A program made the translations under genes and the position numbers. This document shows positions 31,630-43,379 of a stretch of 64,000 nt of DNA, piece by piece; positions within the stretch are counted from its first letter, which is position 1, and each line of letters begins with the position of its first letter. The notes below the pieces were generated by a model, which was not told the origin of the DNA, ran no database searches, and saw only the letters and a list, made by a program, of their open reading frames with translations. The DNA is from Magicicada septendecula (Eukaryota > Arthropoda > Insecta > Hemiptera > Cicadidae): contig CM068372.1 in assembly GCA_034769895.1 (NCBI GenBank), positions 381,133,910-381,197,909 on the forward strand, in the 5' to 3' direction.

Positions 31630-31975
31630 AATTGTTTTACCAGTCTTGAATCTGATATCCTCTCTAAGTATTTTTCCACCGTTGTTTATAATATTTTAAT
31701 CTTTCATTCAAGTTAAAAACTTGTAATTCTTATCTTTTGGCTACGGCTTTACGATCAAGTTTAGAACACAATTTGACTCCTCTTACGAACGCCACTTGCG
31801 AGGCCTGTATTTTACTGTACATTCTCGTCTCTTGGTTGTCGTCCATAATTCACACCCATAGGATAGTATACAGAGACCTCCGTAACTTTGTAAAACTTAA
31901 GTTATCTACCTCGACGCACCTTGTTTCTGAAAATACTATTTACTGTCCAGTAGATCGTCTGGAACTCCGACCCTT
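31630..31975 (-). mobile_element. LINE C-terminal fragment
   Basis: Homologous to 35390-35720: both contain CCACCGTTGTTT, AAGTTAAAAA, CAAGTTTAGAACAC, GGCCTGTATTTTACTGT and TCGACG(T/C)ACCTTGTTTCT in plus orientation. On the minus strand this is the region from the YFG/RRDKK part to the KYK part of the RT tail. It is decayed. Confidence 0.7.
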
Positions 31976-32091
31976 CAAAACTTTGAAATAGGCACAAAAA
32001 ATATAGAGGCAGTAAACGAGTTCATGTATCTTGGATACCAGATAAACAGCACTAACGACACCAACATTGAAATAAGAAGAAGAATATATAT
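31976..32091 (+). mobile_element. LINE fragment, left part split by an insertion
   Basis: The plus strand encodes EAVNEFMYLGYQINSTND then EIRRRI, the usual region ahead of the C-terminal tail. The continuation (ANKTY...TLIRPVLTYASETW) resumes at 34095, across a 2-kb insertion. Confidence 0.7.
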
Positions 32092-34094
32092 TGTAACGTC
32101 TAACTTTTTTGAGGTGTTGTATAGTTAAATCCTGCCCCACGTTGTACGCGTCAATTTTGTAACGTACCGCTGTTTTCACGAGGCGTTCACTACTTACGAG
32201 TATCTTGCAATTACAAGCTTTGTTAATTCCGCCCCACAGTTGTACGCCAATCCTGTAACGTACCGCTTTTTCCGTGATGTGTAGTAGAGTTATATTGTAT
32301 GCCTCATGCAGTATGCGTCACTTTTGAATTATACTAACTGACGTTTTAAACGGTATAAATAAAGGATTTTGTTTATCTTGTTTTACTCAATCTAAAAGAA
32401 ATCGAGAGTGTGTGATTTGGGGTCAAGGAGGTAATTTGTTCAGCCTTATGCAGAAGAGAGAGTAAGTATCATTATTGCCCCTCTGTTGTGACGATTCCTT
32501 CTGTATGTTGTGCTGAAATCTTCATTAACTACCCACTACAATAAATTATAACACGTTATAATTCAATAATAATTTTCAATAATATTGCTTTATTGATTAT
32601 TGACTTTTGTCTCCAACCACCAAAGTATAGGCATCACAATTAATCTTTTTTAAAAAGATAACATCATCTCGCCTTTACCGAGTAAACATAGATCTGTCTA
32701 AAGAACAAAACATATATGTTGTTATTTAACCAATATTACGCTATAATAAAATACATCAGTTATTACATAATTCTTATTAATTCCCCAGGGTTCAGGGTGA
32801 ATTCTTTGTGTTATGAGAGTGTCAGAAATGGCTAATTGCTACGCTTTACAAATATAAAAAATTAATAAATAATTTTGGTTTATTTTTCAAATGTTACATA
32901 GTTTCCGGAATTGCCGTAAGAGAGCAGCATGTATTTGTTTACTTTTGAAAGAAACATATGATAAAATGAATATTTTTATGTTCTATTTCACTATTAAAAA
33001 ACGAGTTTTCTTCGGGATTTATTACGAAAAATGTTTATATTACCTCGCTCCGTGTTGTCCTTACTGGATTGAAGTTTTATTCTGTGATGAGGTACGTCTT
33101 GCGTTATTATTTCCTTTTCATTTCGAATATTTTCTGATTGTCTACTAGAAGTAGGCCGAACTATATTGGATCCTCAGACTGTTTTCATCCACTGGTTTTT
33201 AACGTATATCACCATTTAATTTGGATTCTTCAGGTATGATTAGTTAGTATTCACTTTGTTTATTACTCTTGCGTGAATTTCGCCTCCTCCAACGTCCAAA
33301 AAAGGTTATTTTTTTATAATTTTTGTCGCATCGATTCTTCAACTCTCTGGTTCAGTTCAAAATTTTATATCTTATTAACAATACTTGTTATTTTCCATCA
33401 CTCTTAGTAACACATAGTATTTTTATTATGTAGGCAGTTTGTGATTATTATAAATTTATATTTTTATTTATGGAAAAATAATTCCCTTCCATTCCGGTTT
33501 ATTTACTAATTTAATTCACATAATATGTTTTGGTTAATTTTTTTATGACCTTGTATATAAATATTTTATCATTTTATTATCATTAAATAAATTTATATAT
33601 TATTTATTTAGTATCGAATAGTGTTTATACCCGGTACTACTTCCTGTTGTCATTTCCTTCCTAGGATTATTTTAATTTTATATTATCTTTGGTAGTTAAA
33701 ATTTTTATGTCTTTTAAAATTAACCCTGGGTTTTCTTACAATCTAACATAATTATTTGAAACAATATAATATTAACTTGGGTATAACAAATTGTGGTTCA
33801 TACAATATAAATTACAATAAATAAATAAAATTACAAAAATCAATTAGTAATATTACATACTACTTCCATAGTTTTATCCTATCCAAAACATACAGCACAG
33901 TTTAGTAATACATTAGTTTCACTTTGGTTTTTCACCTCAATGGGTACACTAGAACTCACTTCGCACTATATACCACTCGAATTGTTTATTATGTGGAGTG
34001 ATATAATTAAATTTTGAGCGAGCTTTAGTTCTACCCATTTCTGACTTTTATTCTCATGATTTACTTTATTGGGACCGGGTTATGTACCGTTACA
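32092..34094. mobile_element. 2.0-kb LTR-like insertion nested in a LINE
   Basis: The ends are TGTAACG and CGTTACA, a perfect 7-bp inverted pair with TG...CA termini. Both flanks are ATATAT, so a 4-6-bp target duplication is compatible, although the AT context makes it ambiguous. Inside, CCGCCCCAC.GTTGTACGC and TGTAACGTACCGCT are tandemly duplicated at 32134-32287. GGTATAAATAAAGG at 32353 could be promoter and polyadenylation signals. No long ORF. Best read as a solo LTR; a non-autonomous element is possible. Confidence 0.55.
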
Positions 34095-34640
34095 ATATAT
34101 ATATCGCAAATAAAACATATTAGGGATTAAAAAAGCACCTGGCATCTAGTTTCATCTCATAAGCACGAAATGCAAAATTTACAAAACACTTATCAGGCCA
34201 GTGCTGACATATGCTTCAGAAACCTGGACAATGACAAAAAATAGCGAGAGACTTCTAGGTTGCTGTGAAAGATGGATTCTAAAAACAATATTTAGAAGAG
34301 TACAAGAAAATGTAATGTGGCGCAGGCGCTGTAATTATGAACTATACCATTTTTACAAAGAGCCGGACGTTGTCAGGATGATCAAAATATACAGGCTAAG
34401 GTGGGTTGGACACGTAGAGAGAATGGAGAAAGGACAGCCTACGAAACATATTTTCTACGAGAAACCAATGGGTAGTAGAAAAAGGGGAAGACCTCGAAGT
34501 AGATTCAACGACCAGATAGAGGAGGGCCTCAGAAAGCTGGAGGGAACATAAGAAACTGGAAAGCCAGTGCAGGTAATAGGGATGAATGGAATCGTCTCTT
34601 GGAGCAGGCCAAGACCCACAAAGGCTTGTAGAACCACGGA
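34095..34640 (+). mobile_element. LINE 3' end, right part of the split copy
   Basis: The plus strand is open for 34201-34551: LTYASETWTMTKNSERL, CCERWILKTIF, YRLRWVGHVERM, GSRKRGRPRSRF. A frameshift near 34540 then moves to the frame with NIRNWKAS, EWNRLLEQAKTHKGL and stop at about 34629. Same family as 5225-5505. Confidence 0.85.
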
Positions 34641-34764
34641 AAATGATGATCGTACAAAGTTAAGCAGAAAGTAGGGCAAGCTTACAACAAAATTAGGTCA
34701 ATAAATTGATTGGAGATGAGTCTATGTGCGACGGAGAGTAGGAGAAAGTAATGCAGTTACACAA

Positions 34765-35030
34765 TGGACAGAAGGCGGAAGTCCTGATTGGTAACGGCTA
34801 ATATAATCAACTTAACCTGTAAGGGTTTGTAGGTTAACAAAACTACACGCTGATTAGTGGACTGGTATTGTGTTGGGTGCCAGATGTAGCAGCAGTCGTC
34901 TCGTCCCGTCCCTGGTTGGACGACAGCCAAATGAATTTGTCGCACGGCTGGATTGAAATAAATTGGAGGAACACTTACTTTTCAGTAAACAAAACAAGTT
35001 CATTTTTCTTACATGCTACTATATCACCGT
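34765..35030 (+). repeat. unclassified interspersed repeat, copy 1
   Basis: Shares TCCTGATTGGTAACGGCTAA, AGCCAAATGAATTTGTC and GAAATAAATyGGA blocks with 44640-44945 in the same orientation. No terminal repeats, ORF or polymerase III boxes are recognised. Confidence 0.6.
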
Positions 35031-35257
35031 TATGCATTCTATTAAATTTACTTTGGCTTGAAATTCGGGATCATTTGTTTTGAACAGAGAATATTTTACA
35101 AAAACCTTCCCAAAGAATTACATAAATATATATTAAAAATTGATTTTATTTCAAATACCATTTCAACTTTGTTTTTAAACCAACTTTAATTTTGTATCGC
35201 GACGTAACTTGTTTTAAAAATACAATAGACTGACTGGAACTTAGTTAACTTAACACG

Positions 35258-36400
35258 ATCATCATCGTCATCTTCAAACGTGGCATAGGCAACGTGCTGT
35301 CTCTTCCGCCTTCAAAAAATCCTCCAGCCATCTCTTCTTGGGTCTACCCACACACCTCTGTCCTATGGGTTTGTATTTCCAGACTTATTTGGCCAGTCTG
35401 GAATCTGATATTCTTTATAAGTGTTCTTTCACCGTTGTTTGTAATCTTTTAATTTTTCAGTCAAGTTAAAAATTATAACTCTTCTCTTATGGCCTCATTT
35501 CTTACACAGTCAAGTTTAGAACACCTTTTAACTCCTCTTAAGAATGCCATTTCTGAGGCCTGTATTTTACTGTCTTGTTTTTGGTTGGTGTCGATTATTC
35601 CCACCCATAGGACAGTAAAGGGACTGCTATAACTTTGTAGAACTTTAATTTTTGTATCTCGACGTACCTTGTTTCTAAAAATACGATTGGTTGTACCACA
35701 GATCGACTGGAACTTACTTAACTTAACATCAATAACATTATTCTTATCACAGCCAATATCATTCCAAAATAGTGAAAATGGCTCACCTGTTCTACAGTTT
35801 GATCGTTAGTTATTATTTTTGTCCTTATTGGTTCCTTGCCTCGAAATGCCTTTACATTTTTTTTTTTTTTTTTGTAGTGGAGATTTTCATGTTGTAAGGT
35901 TTGCAAATCTGATGAAGATTAAAAACTGATTTTTGTAAAGCAGGTTCTGTAGGCTACTTTGAATTACAAGCAAGTCGTCAGCAAACAAGAGCACATTTAA
36001 ATATCTGTATCGTGATATCGTAGATATTTCCATTTGCTTACTAGATCGTCGATATAAATGTTAAAAAGAGTAAGTGATATACTGCATAATTGACTAACAC
36101 CTTGATTGAGAAATATTTGTTGAGTTGTCCGAGAATTATTTTTAATAGCTATTCTTATTTCGTATAGTTCGTTATCCTTATTCTTACGTCTCCTGTAGTT
36201 GTTGTGGATATCTCCGTACTTCTAATACTTGGCACAGAAAATTTCTATCTACTCTACCAAAGGCGTTGGCGTAGAGTATTCTCACGATGATTCTCAATGA
36301 TTTTTATAATAATAAAAGCATTGTCTGCACAAGATCTGCTTTCAATTACTTTATCGAATTTAAGCTTGATTCACGTTGTTATGTATTTGTTAGATCGAAA
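35258..36400 (-). mobile_element. LINE, 5'-truncated copy spanning RT palm to 3' end
   Basis: The longest copy of the family that recurs at 12345, 15785, 28610, 28935, 31630 and 48240. On the minus strand it shows ANAFGRVDRNF near 36270, LLFADDLLVIQ (catalytic ADD box) near 35990, KAFRGKEPIRTKI near 35840, and the QVSHFHYFG thumb region. The C-terminal part and the shared 3' terminus at 35270-35360 follow. It has numerous stops. A T17 run at 35859-35875 lies within the coding region. Confidence 0.8.
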
Positions 36401-36431
36401 ACTTAAAGAGAAGTGGTAAAAACAATGAGGA

Positions 36432-37807
36432 TGTGACGATTTTAAAAACATCGAAATTCGCACAAATAAAAAATTTTTATTTTTAATAAGTAAGAGTATT
36501 ATCCACCCTTACCTATACCCAGATTCCTGAATCAACTTGAAATTGTCCAGTACCAACACGCCAGGAAAGGTATTAAGTAAAGAATAATAATAATAATAAC
36601 TTAAATTATTAAAAATGCGACTATATAAATAAAGAAATCTCTAAGTCGTAATAAAGTTAACATAAAGTATTTACATTCTAATTAATGAACAATTAATAAT
36701 ATATAAAAGTACGAACTATTTTCTTAGTGCGTAAATACGCACCAGCTTACTGAGCCCTCGCCCCTAAACTATACGCGCAGTCGCCAATAGAACTTCGTCA
36801 AGAAAAGATGTGAGTTTTGTGTTGTCTACATACACGTAAGTGTATGCCGTTAAACGAATATCCAGTGTAAGATGATTTTATTTTGAAAAATGTAGTGTGT
36901 GTAGAGTTAGAAAGAATATACAGAAAGGAAAAATTAGCCAACACATCTCTTTTAAAAATATAAAACTGTAAGTTGTAAGAAATGTAACTACCAGACTTTA
37001 GTACTGCAAAGTAAGAACAATAATTAAGGTGTAAAATGTGAACTACAAAATCCGGACGAAGAAAACTCCAACTACGACAGTATGAACTTCAAGTAAAAAA
37101 ACCGATCGTCGAGAGCAGATATAATCAACCCGATGTAGCTTCAAGAGGAACCACGTACTCCACCATAGAAGACGACAGGAGATGACACACAAGGACACAA
37201 CAACAACCTCATATTAAATTCAGGTGATATCCAAACACAACATTTGTAAATTTTCGTTTCAATAAGAGAAGTAACAAAAGAACACTAAAGAACTTTAATA
37301 ATGTAAAGAAGAAATTATCAGATTTGTAATTTTTGTAATGAAGTAGTAGTAACAGCACTATATATGAATGTAAGATAATAATGTAGATTACCACCAATAT
37401 TATTCTTCCAATAATTTGGTTGAAGTTTGTGATAAATTAATTATTTTGAGAAAGTTCAGACCCGGATCCGAGGTATTTAAAACTAACATCTAGATGAGTA
37501 ATTTTTGAGATAAAAGGAATAATAAACTTAATATCTTTAAAGCAGTAAAAGCAGAATTTACTAAAGTAAATTTTCTTTAAAAAGAAACAAAGTCAAACAT
37601 AATATTTGAATAGTAATAAAGAGATGTTTTTGCTAACACCAAGTGAGTGAATAAATTTGTGCAAACCTTGTCAATTTCCTATGTCATAATTGTGTTGTAA
37701 TTTGTTGGTAAGGATGTTTTACTAACAACGGCAGCTAGTTTAATTAACTGGTAAAAAATTGAACTAGTTCCCGACTTTTGTGTTGTCTTAACAAGGGAGA
37801 CGTCACA
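36432..37807 (+). mobile_element. diverged solo LTR of the 18380-27204 Gypsy family
   Basis: Starts TGTGACGATTTTAA and ends GACGTCACA. It aligns along its whole length to the reverse complement of the Gypsy LTRs but with many substitutions and indels. Flanks AGGA (36428-36431) and AGGA (37808-37811) form a perfect 4-bp target duplication, so this is a solo LTR left by LTR recombination. It is far older than the complete element. Confidence 0.88.
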
Positions 37808-38610
37808 AGGAATCCATCGAAACATAGAACTGCCAGCTTTCAAATATATTACAAAATGTATTAACTGCCGTACGTGCCAGACATGTCCGAGGGCAGTCTC
37901 CCACCCACCACGTTAGGACAACGTTACGCGACTGTTGTTGAAGATATACACCAAAAATCGCAGAGCGAGCACAAGGCTATACCAAAAAGTGCATTGGAGA
38001 AATGTCCTGAAAGCTGAAGACAACGTTAACATAATTGTGTTATATCCTACTAAGACTGCTTTGAAAAGTACAATATAAATGTAGATGAATGTAAGTATAA
38101 TTTTTCAAATAAACAAAAGATTTGCACGAAACTTTTTATAAAATTTCGTAGACTTATATATTTTCTCTTTTAATAAATATTAACTTCATCAGGGATTCAC
38201 AGCTGGTGGACACTGGTTAAGCACAGCGGTGTGTCTCGCCTTGCTTCAACCGGTCTGGCATGGAATCCCCTTCTTTAATCTTTCCTGTCCGATCTCTCTT
38301 GACCAAATCTTGGTCTTTTCGATCCCACCACTCGGTTTTCGAGGGCTAGGGAGTCTTTCATTGTTTTCATACTTCAGCTTTTCTATGCAATTCGTGTTTT
38401 ATTGTTTTCCTTTCTTACTACCCGGTAAGGACCCAGATAGGATTAAATGGTCAACGGTCCTAGAGACAGAAGAGGAAGATTTTCTCTGGCTGAAGGAGGC
38501 GGCTGAACGTAGGAGGTGTGTCTCCGAATGAAACCCATGACAGCACCAGAAGCCCAGAAGTAGCACTCCTACCACTCTTCTTACTTTACAGTACGATGGT
38601 ATCGTCCTTA
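37808..38610. other. unassigned sequence
   Basis: A 100-codon plus frame at 38229-38531 is not recognised and has no supporting homology I can name. Part of 37860-38060 reads with cysteine-rich patterns in one frame but is interrupted. No feature is supported. Confidence 0.3.
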
Positions 38611-38614
38611 GAGG

Positions 38615-38742
38615 ACATTTATCATACACGAAAGTCACAAAGGAAGAGATTAAATTATTTTGTTCATGTGGATAGGATGCCAGATTGCAGGTTGCCTAAG
38701 GAAGTTTGGGAATACAAGCCTATTATAGACAAAGACGTATAG
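38615..38742 (+). mobile_element. LINE C-terminal fragment cut by an LTR
   Basis: The plus strand reads RKRLNYFVHVDRM, DCRLPKEVWEYKP then ends at 38742, exactly where TGTTACGACG begins. Confidence 0.65.
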
Positions 38743-39160
38743 TGTTACGACGATCTCCCTGATCGTCGTATGGTACAGTGGAAAACAAATTACAAGACAC
38801 CAATGAAGTCACTAATAACATGCTTTAATTATCACAATTAATAATTTGTAATCAACAAGATACACTCTTACAACAAGTAAAATTTGTCCACACGCAATAG
38901 TAATGTCAACTATAAAGACTTCCGCACTAATTATAACACAACAACACTTCACTACAATACTTCTACAAACACTCGATCGACACTACGGAAAATCGCTAAC
39001 GTAACTAACTGACAAGCCGTCTGCTATGGCTTTTTGTAGGTCGCGCACGCCTTCTAGAAATTTTCCATCCTCAACTTAATTGCTGAAGCTAATGCGTATT
39101 TCAAGTGTGTTCTTGAAGATTCTGGAACATACTTGAACGCGGCCTTGACTGAGACAACAC
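38743..39160. mobile_element. partial LTR, same family as 50401-50911
   Basis: Begins TGTTACGACG and shares GGAAAACAAATTACAAGACACC, CAATGAAGTCACTAAT and GCGGCCTTGA with 50401-50911. The far end with GTCGTAACA is not present, so it is truncated or has diverged past recognition. Confidence 0.6.
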
Positions 39161-39304
39161 CTGCCACACTAGGCGGGGGTACGGGTGGAAGGACTTGTTC
39201 GGTTGTCCAAGAGGGTTCTCGTTACAACAAGATGACTTACGAAGAGTTGGTAAAGTGCATATGTTCCTTTGGGACCGGAATAGGTATTTCAACAAGTCCT
39301 GGAT

Positions 39305-39511
39305 AGGAGAAGAAGAAGTAAAAGATGAAGAAGAGGAAGAAGTAGTAGTAGCAGTAGAAGAAGAAGAAGAAGAAGAAGAAGAAGAAGAAGAAGAAGAAGA
39401 AGAAGAAGGAGAAGAAGAAGAAGAAGAAGAAGAAGAAGAAGAAGAAGAAGAAGAAGAAGAAGAAGAAGAAGAAGAAGAAGAAGAAGAAGAAGAAGAAGAA
39501 GAAGAAGAAGA
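39305..39511. repeat. (GAA)n microsatellite
   Basis: Nearly pure GAA from about 39355 to 39510, with impure flanks. The glutamate- or serine-rich frames across it are repeat artefacts. Confidence 0.95.
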
Positions 39512-39751
39512 TATTAAGTGTATTTTATAAATTATTTTTTCCAAACAAAAACTTAATTTGAAAATCTTTCCCATTTTTTTCAATAGAATAGTTTAGATGT
39601 AGATGCATTTCCCATATGTTTAGATGTAGGCTACTACTGCTTTCGTGTCCGGCCCAATAATTATCCTACGAGTTCAATTTAGCGGATGGCAACCGTATAT
39701 GAGCAAAATCGTGTTTGTTGAAATCGAAATCCAAAACTTAATAAATGGCCA

Positions 39752-39754
<3 letters not shown>

Positions 39755-39804
<50 letters not shown>

Positions 39805-39826
39805 GAGAGAGAGAGAGAGAGAGAGA
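39755..39826. repeat. (GA)n microsatellite
   Basis: GA tract with one CC interruption, ending 8 bp before the MITE terminal repeat. Confidence 0.95.
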
Positions 39827-39834
39827 GTGACTAT

Positions 39835-40480
39835 AGCCGGCTATGCACTATCCATCGCCGCTGTCCAGCGTGCCCGACGTCGGTGATGGATGTGCGCACC
39901 ACACTGTCGTGCAACTCGTCCAGTAAATTCATGTAATCTGCCGAGGATACGTCCCACAGACATCTATTTAATTTATATTTTTCGATATATTTTGATGTTA
40001 TTTCACGGTCCATTATGAATTGTAATTAAAACAAATTAATAATAACAATATTTAAAATAATAAGTGCTAATGATATTTGAATGTATTATGTAAACGAAGA
40101 ATAAACTAAACTAAATATTAAACTGAAATTTTATCTGTATCGTTACTTATTATATATAAACTAAAGAATGAATGTAACGTAAAATTAAACAGTAAACACT
40201 TATTAAACGAATGTGCTCTAAAAACATGTACTGTATTTGCTCGAAAATGACGATTTGATGGACAGCAAGCGTACGCATGATCAAACATGCACGATGCACG
40301 ATTCCTTGACATCCGTCAACATCAGTCAGACCAGCTGATGCTCTTGCTGGACTCATTTTTCGTCGTGCACATCCTTCAAAAAATACACGACGTGCGGATG
40401 GATGTCAAAGCTACGCACTGTCGTTTTTGACTTGCTGTTCGTCATGACGTCCAGCGGGGACGGTTAGTGCATAGCCGGCT
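39835..40480 (-). mobile_element. PIF/Harbinger-like non-autonomous element with MADF remnant
   Basis: A perfect 16-bp terminal inverted repeat, AGCCGGCTATGCACTA, lies at 39835-39850 and 40465-40480, followed by further imperfect inverted similarity. On the minus strand, 40013 down to about 39925 encodes MDREITSKYIEKYKLNRCLWDVSSADY, printed here only as pattern: a start, then CLWDVSSADYMN, matching the first helix region of a MADF (Myb/SANT-like) domain. Harbinger elements encode such a Myb-like partner protein. The ORF runs out into the terminal repeat. Flanks TAT and TAA are not a clean 3-bp duplication. Confidence 0.6.
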
Positions 40481-40499
40481 TAACTGATAAACATATGGC

Positions 40500-40580
40500 A
40501 TAAATTCTTCTTCTTCTTCTTCCTCAACAAGGATTAGCCCTTGGACCTGTTCCGGCTTCATAGGTCATGTCCAGGGATTG
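40500..40580 (-). mobile_element. LINE 3' tail fragment
   Basis: The minus strand reads CCTATGAAGCCGGAACAGGTC, CTTGTTGAGG and then GAAGAAGAAGAAGAA, the end of a LINE with GAA tail. Confidence 0.55.
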
Positions 40581-40599
40581 GAATATTAATGGATGAGAA

Positions 40600-41107
40600 A
40601 TGGAAAATGGCCCTTACAACCTACGGACATGTGTAAACAAGAGGATAGTCAGTGCACGACTCAAGATCAAAAGAGGATATGTCACGTTGGTTGGGTTGTA
40701 TGCACCAGAGGAAGGAAGAGACGAAGATACGGAGGAGTTTTATCATACACCGCAAATGGAAGTAGACCAGACGAATAAAACAGACTATTTAATTCTGGCA
40801 GGGGATCTAAATGCAAGAGTAGGCAACGTGGAAATAGAAAATGTGGTAGGAAAATTTGGGGAAGCACACCTCCATAACAATGGAGTTAGGCTTAGAGAAT
40901 TGTGTAGCTTTAATAAATTGAAGATTGCGAACACATTCTTTCGAAAAAAAAGAAATTCATTAATATACTTGGAGTGCAAGGGGTTTGAGACCTTTAATAG
41001 ATTATGTAATAGTGAATGAAAGAACCAAGGAATGGTACAGCAGGACACACGAGTTTACAAGGGAAGTGACGTATCTACAGATACTTTCTTGCTTGTCATA
41101 AAGTATA
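40600..41107 (+). mobile_element. LINE endonuclease-domain fragment
   Basis: The plus strand is open for 139 codons from 40600. It shows VGLYAPEEGR, LILAGDLNARVG, VRLRELCSFNKLKIANTFF and then, after a stop or shift, a DTRVYKGSDVSTD-like stretch. These are conserved C-terminal blocks of the apurinic-like endonuclease of non-LTR elements. The GDLNARVG block carries the catalytic Asp/Asn. It is unusual here in being 5' rather than 3' LINE sequence. Confidence 0.8.
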
Positions 41108-41232
41108 CTGATAAATTATTTTAGATTTAATTTTGTGCATAAATAGTACTTATAAAGTATTACCAAGAAGTGTTTCACTTTTCCTGACGATTCAGTATTA
41201 ACCGTTAACGGAACTTTATATTTTACATAATA

Positions 41233-41930
41233 TTTAAATTAATTACCTGCCGGAGAAGCGTCGTCGTGTTGTACAGCTCAGCAGTGTTGCCAACTTACCG
41301 CGCCTCGGTTTAGTTAGTATTTTCCTCGTCGCTCACGGAGGAAATTATTTTTCATATACAATATTTTAAAAACGTAATCTTACCGGCAAAATAATTTTTC
41401 CCAGCAATAACGCGTTCCGACTGAATTTAAAATTCTGTCTCATGCCTAAAGGTGTGGTGGGTGGTACATTGTGGAATAAAACAAGGCGTGCAAAAATTAT
41501 TTTTATTACTGTAATTATTTTCAAAGAAGCGTCGTTTCGAAATGAACGGAAGCCTTCTTCTCGGAAGTGTTGTTATCTCACTCAACACATTTATAATAAC
41601 AATACTAACACAAATAACACGATGATACTTGTAACATAAATAACAATAATAATGATAATCACATTAATAATATCAAACGTTTAGTGCCTACGTTGTTGTG
41701 AAGTTTATTATGCAGTTCGGTGGTAATATATCATTTGGAAACGGCTTCGTTCGCAGCTGATTTCGCATTTGATAAAGGTGGAACAAAAACCTTTCCCTTC
41801 CCGTGAAGAAAACACGCACATTTAACACACAAACACTCGCGCGCGCGCACGTATACTGTACAACTTTAATTGTTGTTTCAGATGTTTATCTGCACACGTA
41901 ATGTACAGTTTTTCACAGTAAATGGCTTCT
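41233..41930 (+). repeat. segmental duplication, copy A (pre-insertion form)
   Basis: Collinear with 46700-47880. Shared blocks include AGTGTTGCCAACT, CGGAGGAAATTATTTT.CATAT, CACGATGATA, GTTTAGTGCCTACGTTGTTG, AACGGCTTCGTTCGCAGCTG and CACGCACATTTAACACAC. It lacks the LINE present in the other copy. Non-coding. Confidence 0.75.
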
Positions 41931-41999
41931 ACTGTAAGTAAAGTGTACGTTTGTGTGTAGGGGAGTAGGCCTATGTTTGTTTTGTCGTTTGCCGGCTAA

Positions 42000-42660
42000 G
42001 ACAGAAATATCGTTTTCTTTGTATTCACTGTCTTTTGGCCTCAAATTAACATTATAAGGTGAGATGGTTTAGATTATTGTACAACGACGATTATTAGGTG
42101 CGATATTGAGGGACTTACCGGAAACTGCCTTGTGCTTATTGCGACAGAAATACCGAGTCTTGTTATTTCTGTGTACTGTTTGGTGCCAATTTCTGTGTAC
42201 GAGTATTATGTGTGTATTCGAACAACAGATGAGGTTGCGCCCGTGCGCCCGTACGAGTATGTTCAGGACCACCTACGGCCTCTTTCAATTCCTAAATTTC
42301 GCTAAATCGTAGAGTCATTTTTCACTAATCCCGCCTCTTTCTGGTAACTTCATTGTCTCCTTCCTCCGTTCCTTCCAGTGCAAGAGTTGTTTTGTATGCA
42401 TTTCTCGCCCATCGTTTGCATATATCACAGCAGAAGAACTCTCGAGACTCCGTTATTTTAGTATTTTTTACAAAATTGAATATGGATAGTTTTGGATAAA
42501 CTATGTTTGGATAAAAATGTTTACTTCACTTTTTCTAATTTATATTGTGTTGCTTCCTGATTTTGTTTCTATGTGGTTACGTACGTGATTTTTTCTATGT
42601 TTCAAATTACGTGACAGATTGATTTTCACTTTTAATTTAACGTTTTTATTGCGTTTCAAG
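42000..42660. other. unassigned spacer
   Basis: Moderately GC-balanced sequence with an AAGGTGAGA splice-donor-like site at 42056. No ORF is recognised. Confidence 0.3.
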
Positions 42661-42674
42661 GATTAAAAAAATCG

Positions 42675-43255
42675 TCAATTCAATTCAAATACAAGTATTT
42701 AGGGGTGAAAATTACGGCCAGTGGGAAGCAAGACAAAGAAATACAATCCAGAATTAATTTAGGAAAGATGGCTATATCTACATTAAATGGAATCCTGTTG
42801 GATAAGCAAAATACAGCAGAAACTAAAACCAAAATACTTAAAACCATTGTTAGAAGTATCATGACTTTCGACTCAGAAGTTTGGACTACTACTAAGAACA
42901 AAATTAATGACAGCAGAGATGGACTTTTGGAGATGTTCGGCAAGAATATCCAGACGTGAGAAATTTAGAAACGAAGTCCTTAAGGAGAGAATGAATGTGA
43001 TAAATTTAATTGTTGACTTTATCCAAACAAAAAAATTACAATGGTATGGACACACGAAAAGAATGGCACAGGAAAGGTTGCCAAGGAGAGTTATGGAATG
43101 GACTCCACTAGGAAGAAGTAAAAGACGAAGACCACCTATCACCTGGATAGAAGAAATTCAGACTATATTGAGGGAACGAGAGATTGAAGAAGATCTTTGG
43201 ATGGACAAGCAGCAGTGGAAGATGAGAATTCAATCACTTCTGTAATCTTTGGTTC
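42675..43255 (+). mobile_element. LINE C-terminal fragment with one frameshift
   Basis: Two open plus frames, 42705-42959 and 42907-43245, join by a frameshift near 42900-42910. Motifs are KYLGVKITASG, SIMTFDSEVWTTTKNK, then TAEMDFWRCSAR, KLQWYGHTKRMAQ, RLPRRVMEW and GRSKRRRPP. The end is IQSLL with stop at 43243-43245. It is relatively well preserved. Confidence 0.85.
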
Positions 43256-43379
43256 CGAAAAATGTGTAAACATTGTACACTGTACAGTCGGTATAAATAG
43301 TAATAAATTCATTTTAATTTTCAGATCCGATGTTTAATATTTCTACTTATCAATGAAGTAGCATACGTTGTACGACAAT

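Noticed and set aside
34201..34551. Host gene encoding a 116-aa basic protein
   Set aside because: It is the C-terminal tail of a LINE, with its remainder in a shifted frame immediately downstream.
38229..38531. 100-aa plus-strand ORF
   Set aside because: No recognisable domain and random-looking composition amid LTR and LINE debris.
39101..39583. Poly-Ser / poly-Glu / poly-Lys ORFs over GAA and AAG tracts (also 44022-44429)
   Set aside because: Simple-repeat artefacts attached to LINE tails.
40600..41019. Independent host endonuclease gene
   Set aside because: The motifs are those of the LINE endonuclease and the frame breaks before the domain is complete; it is a transposon fragment.
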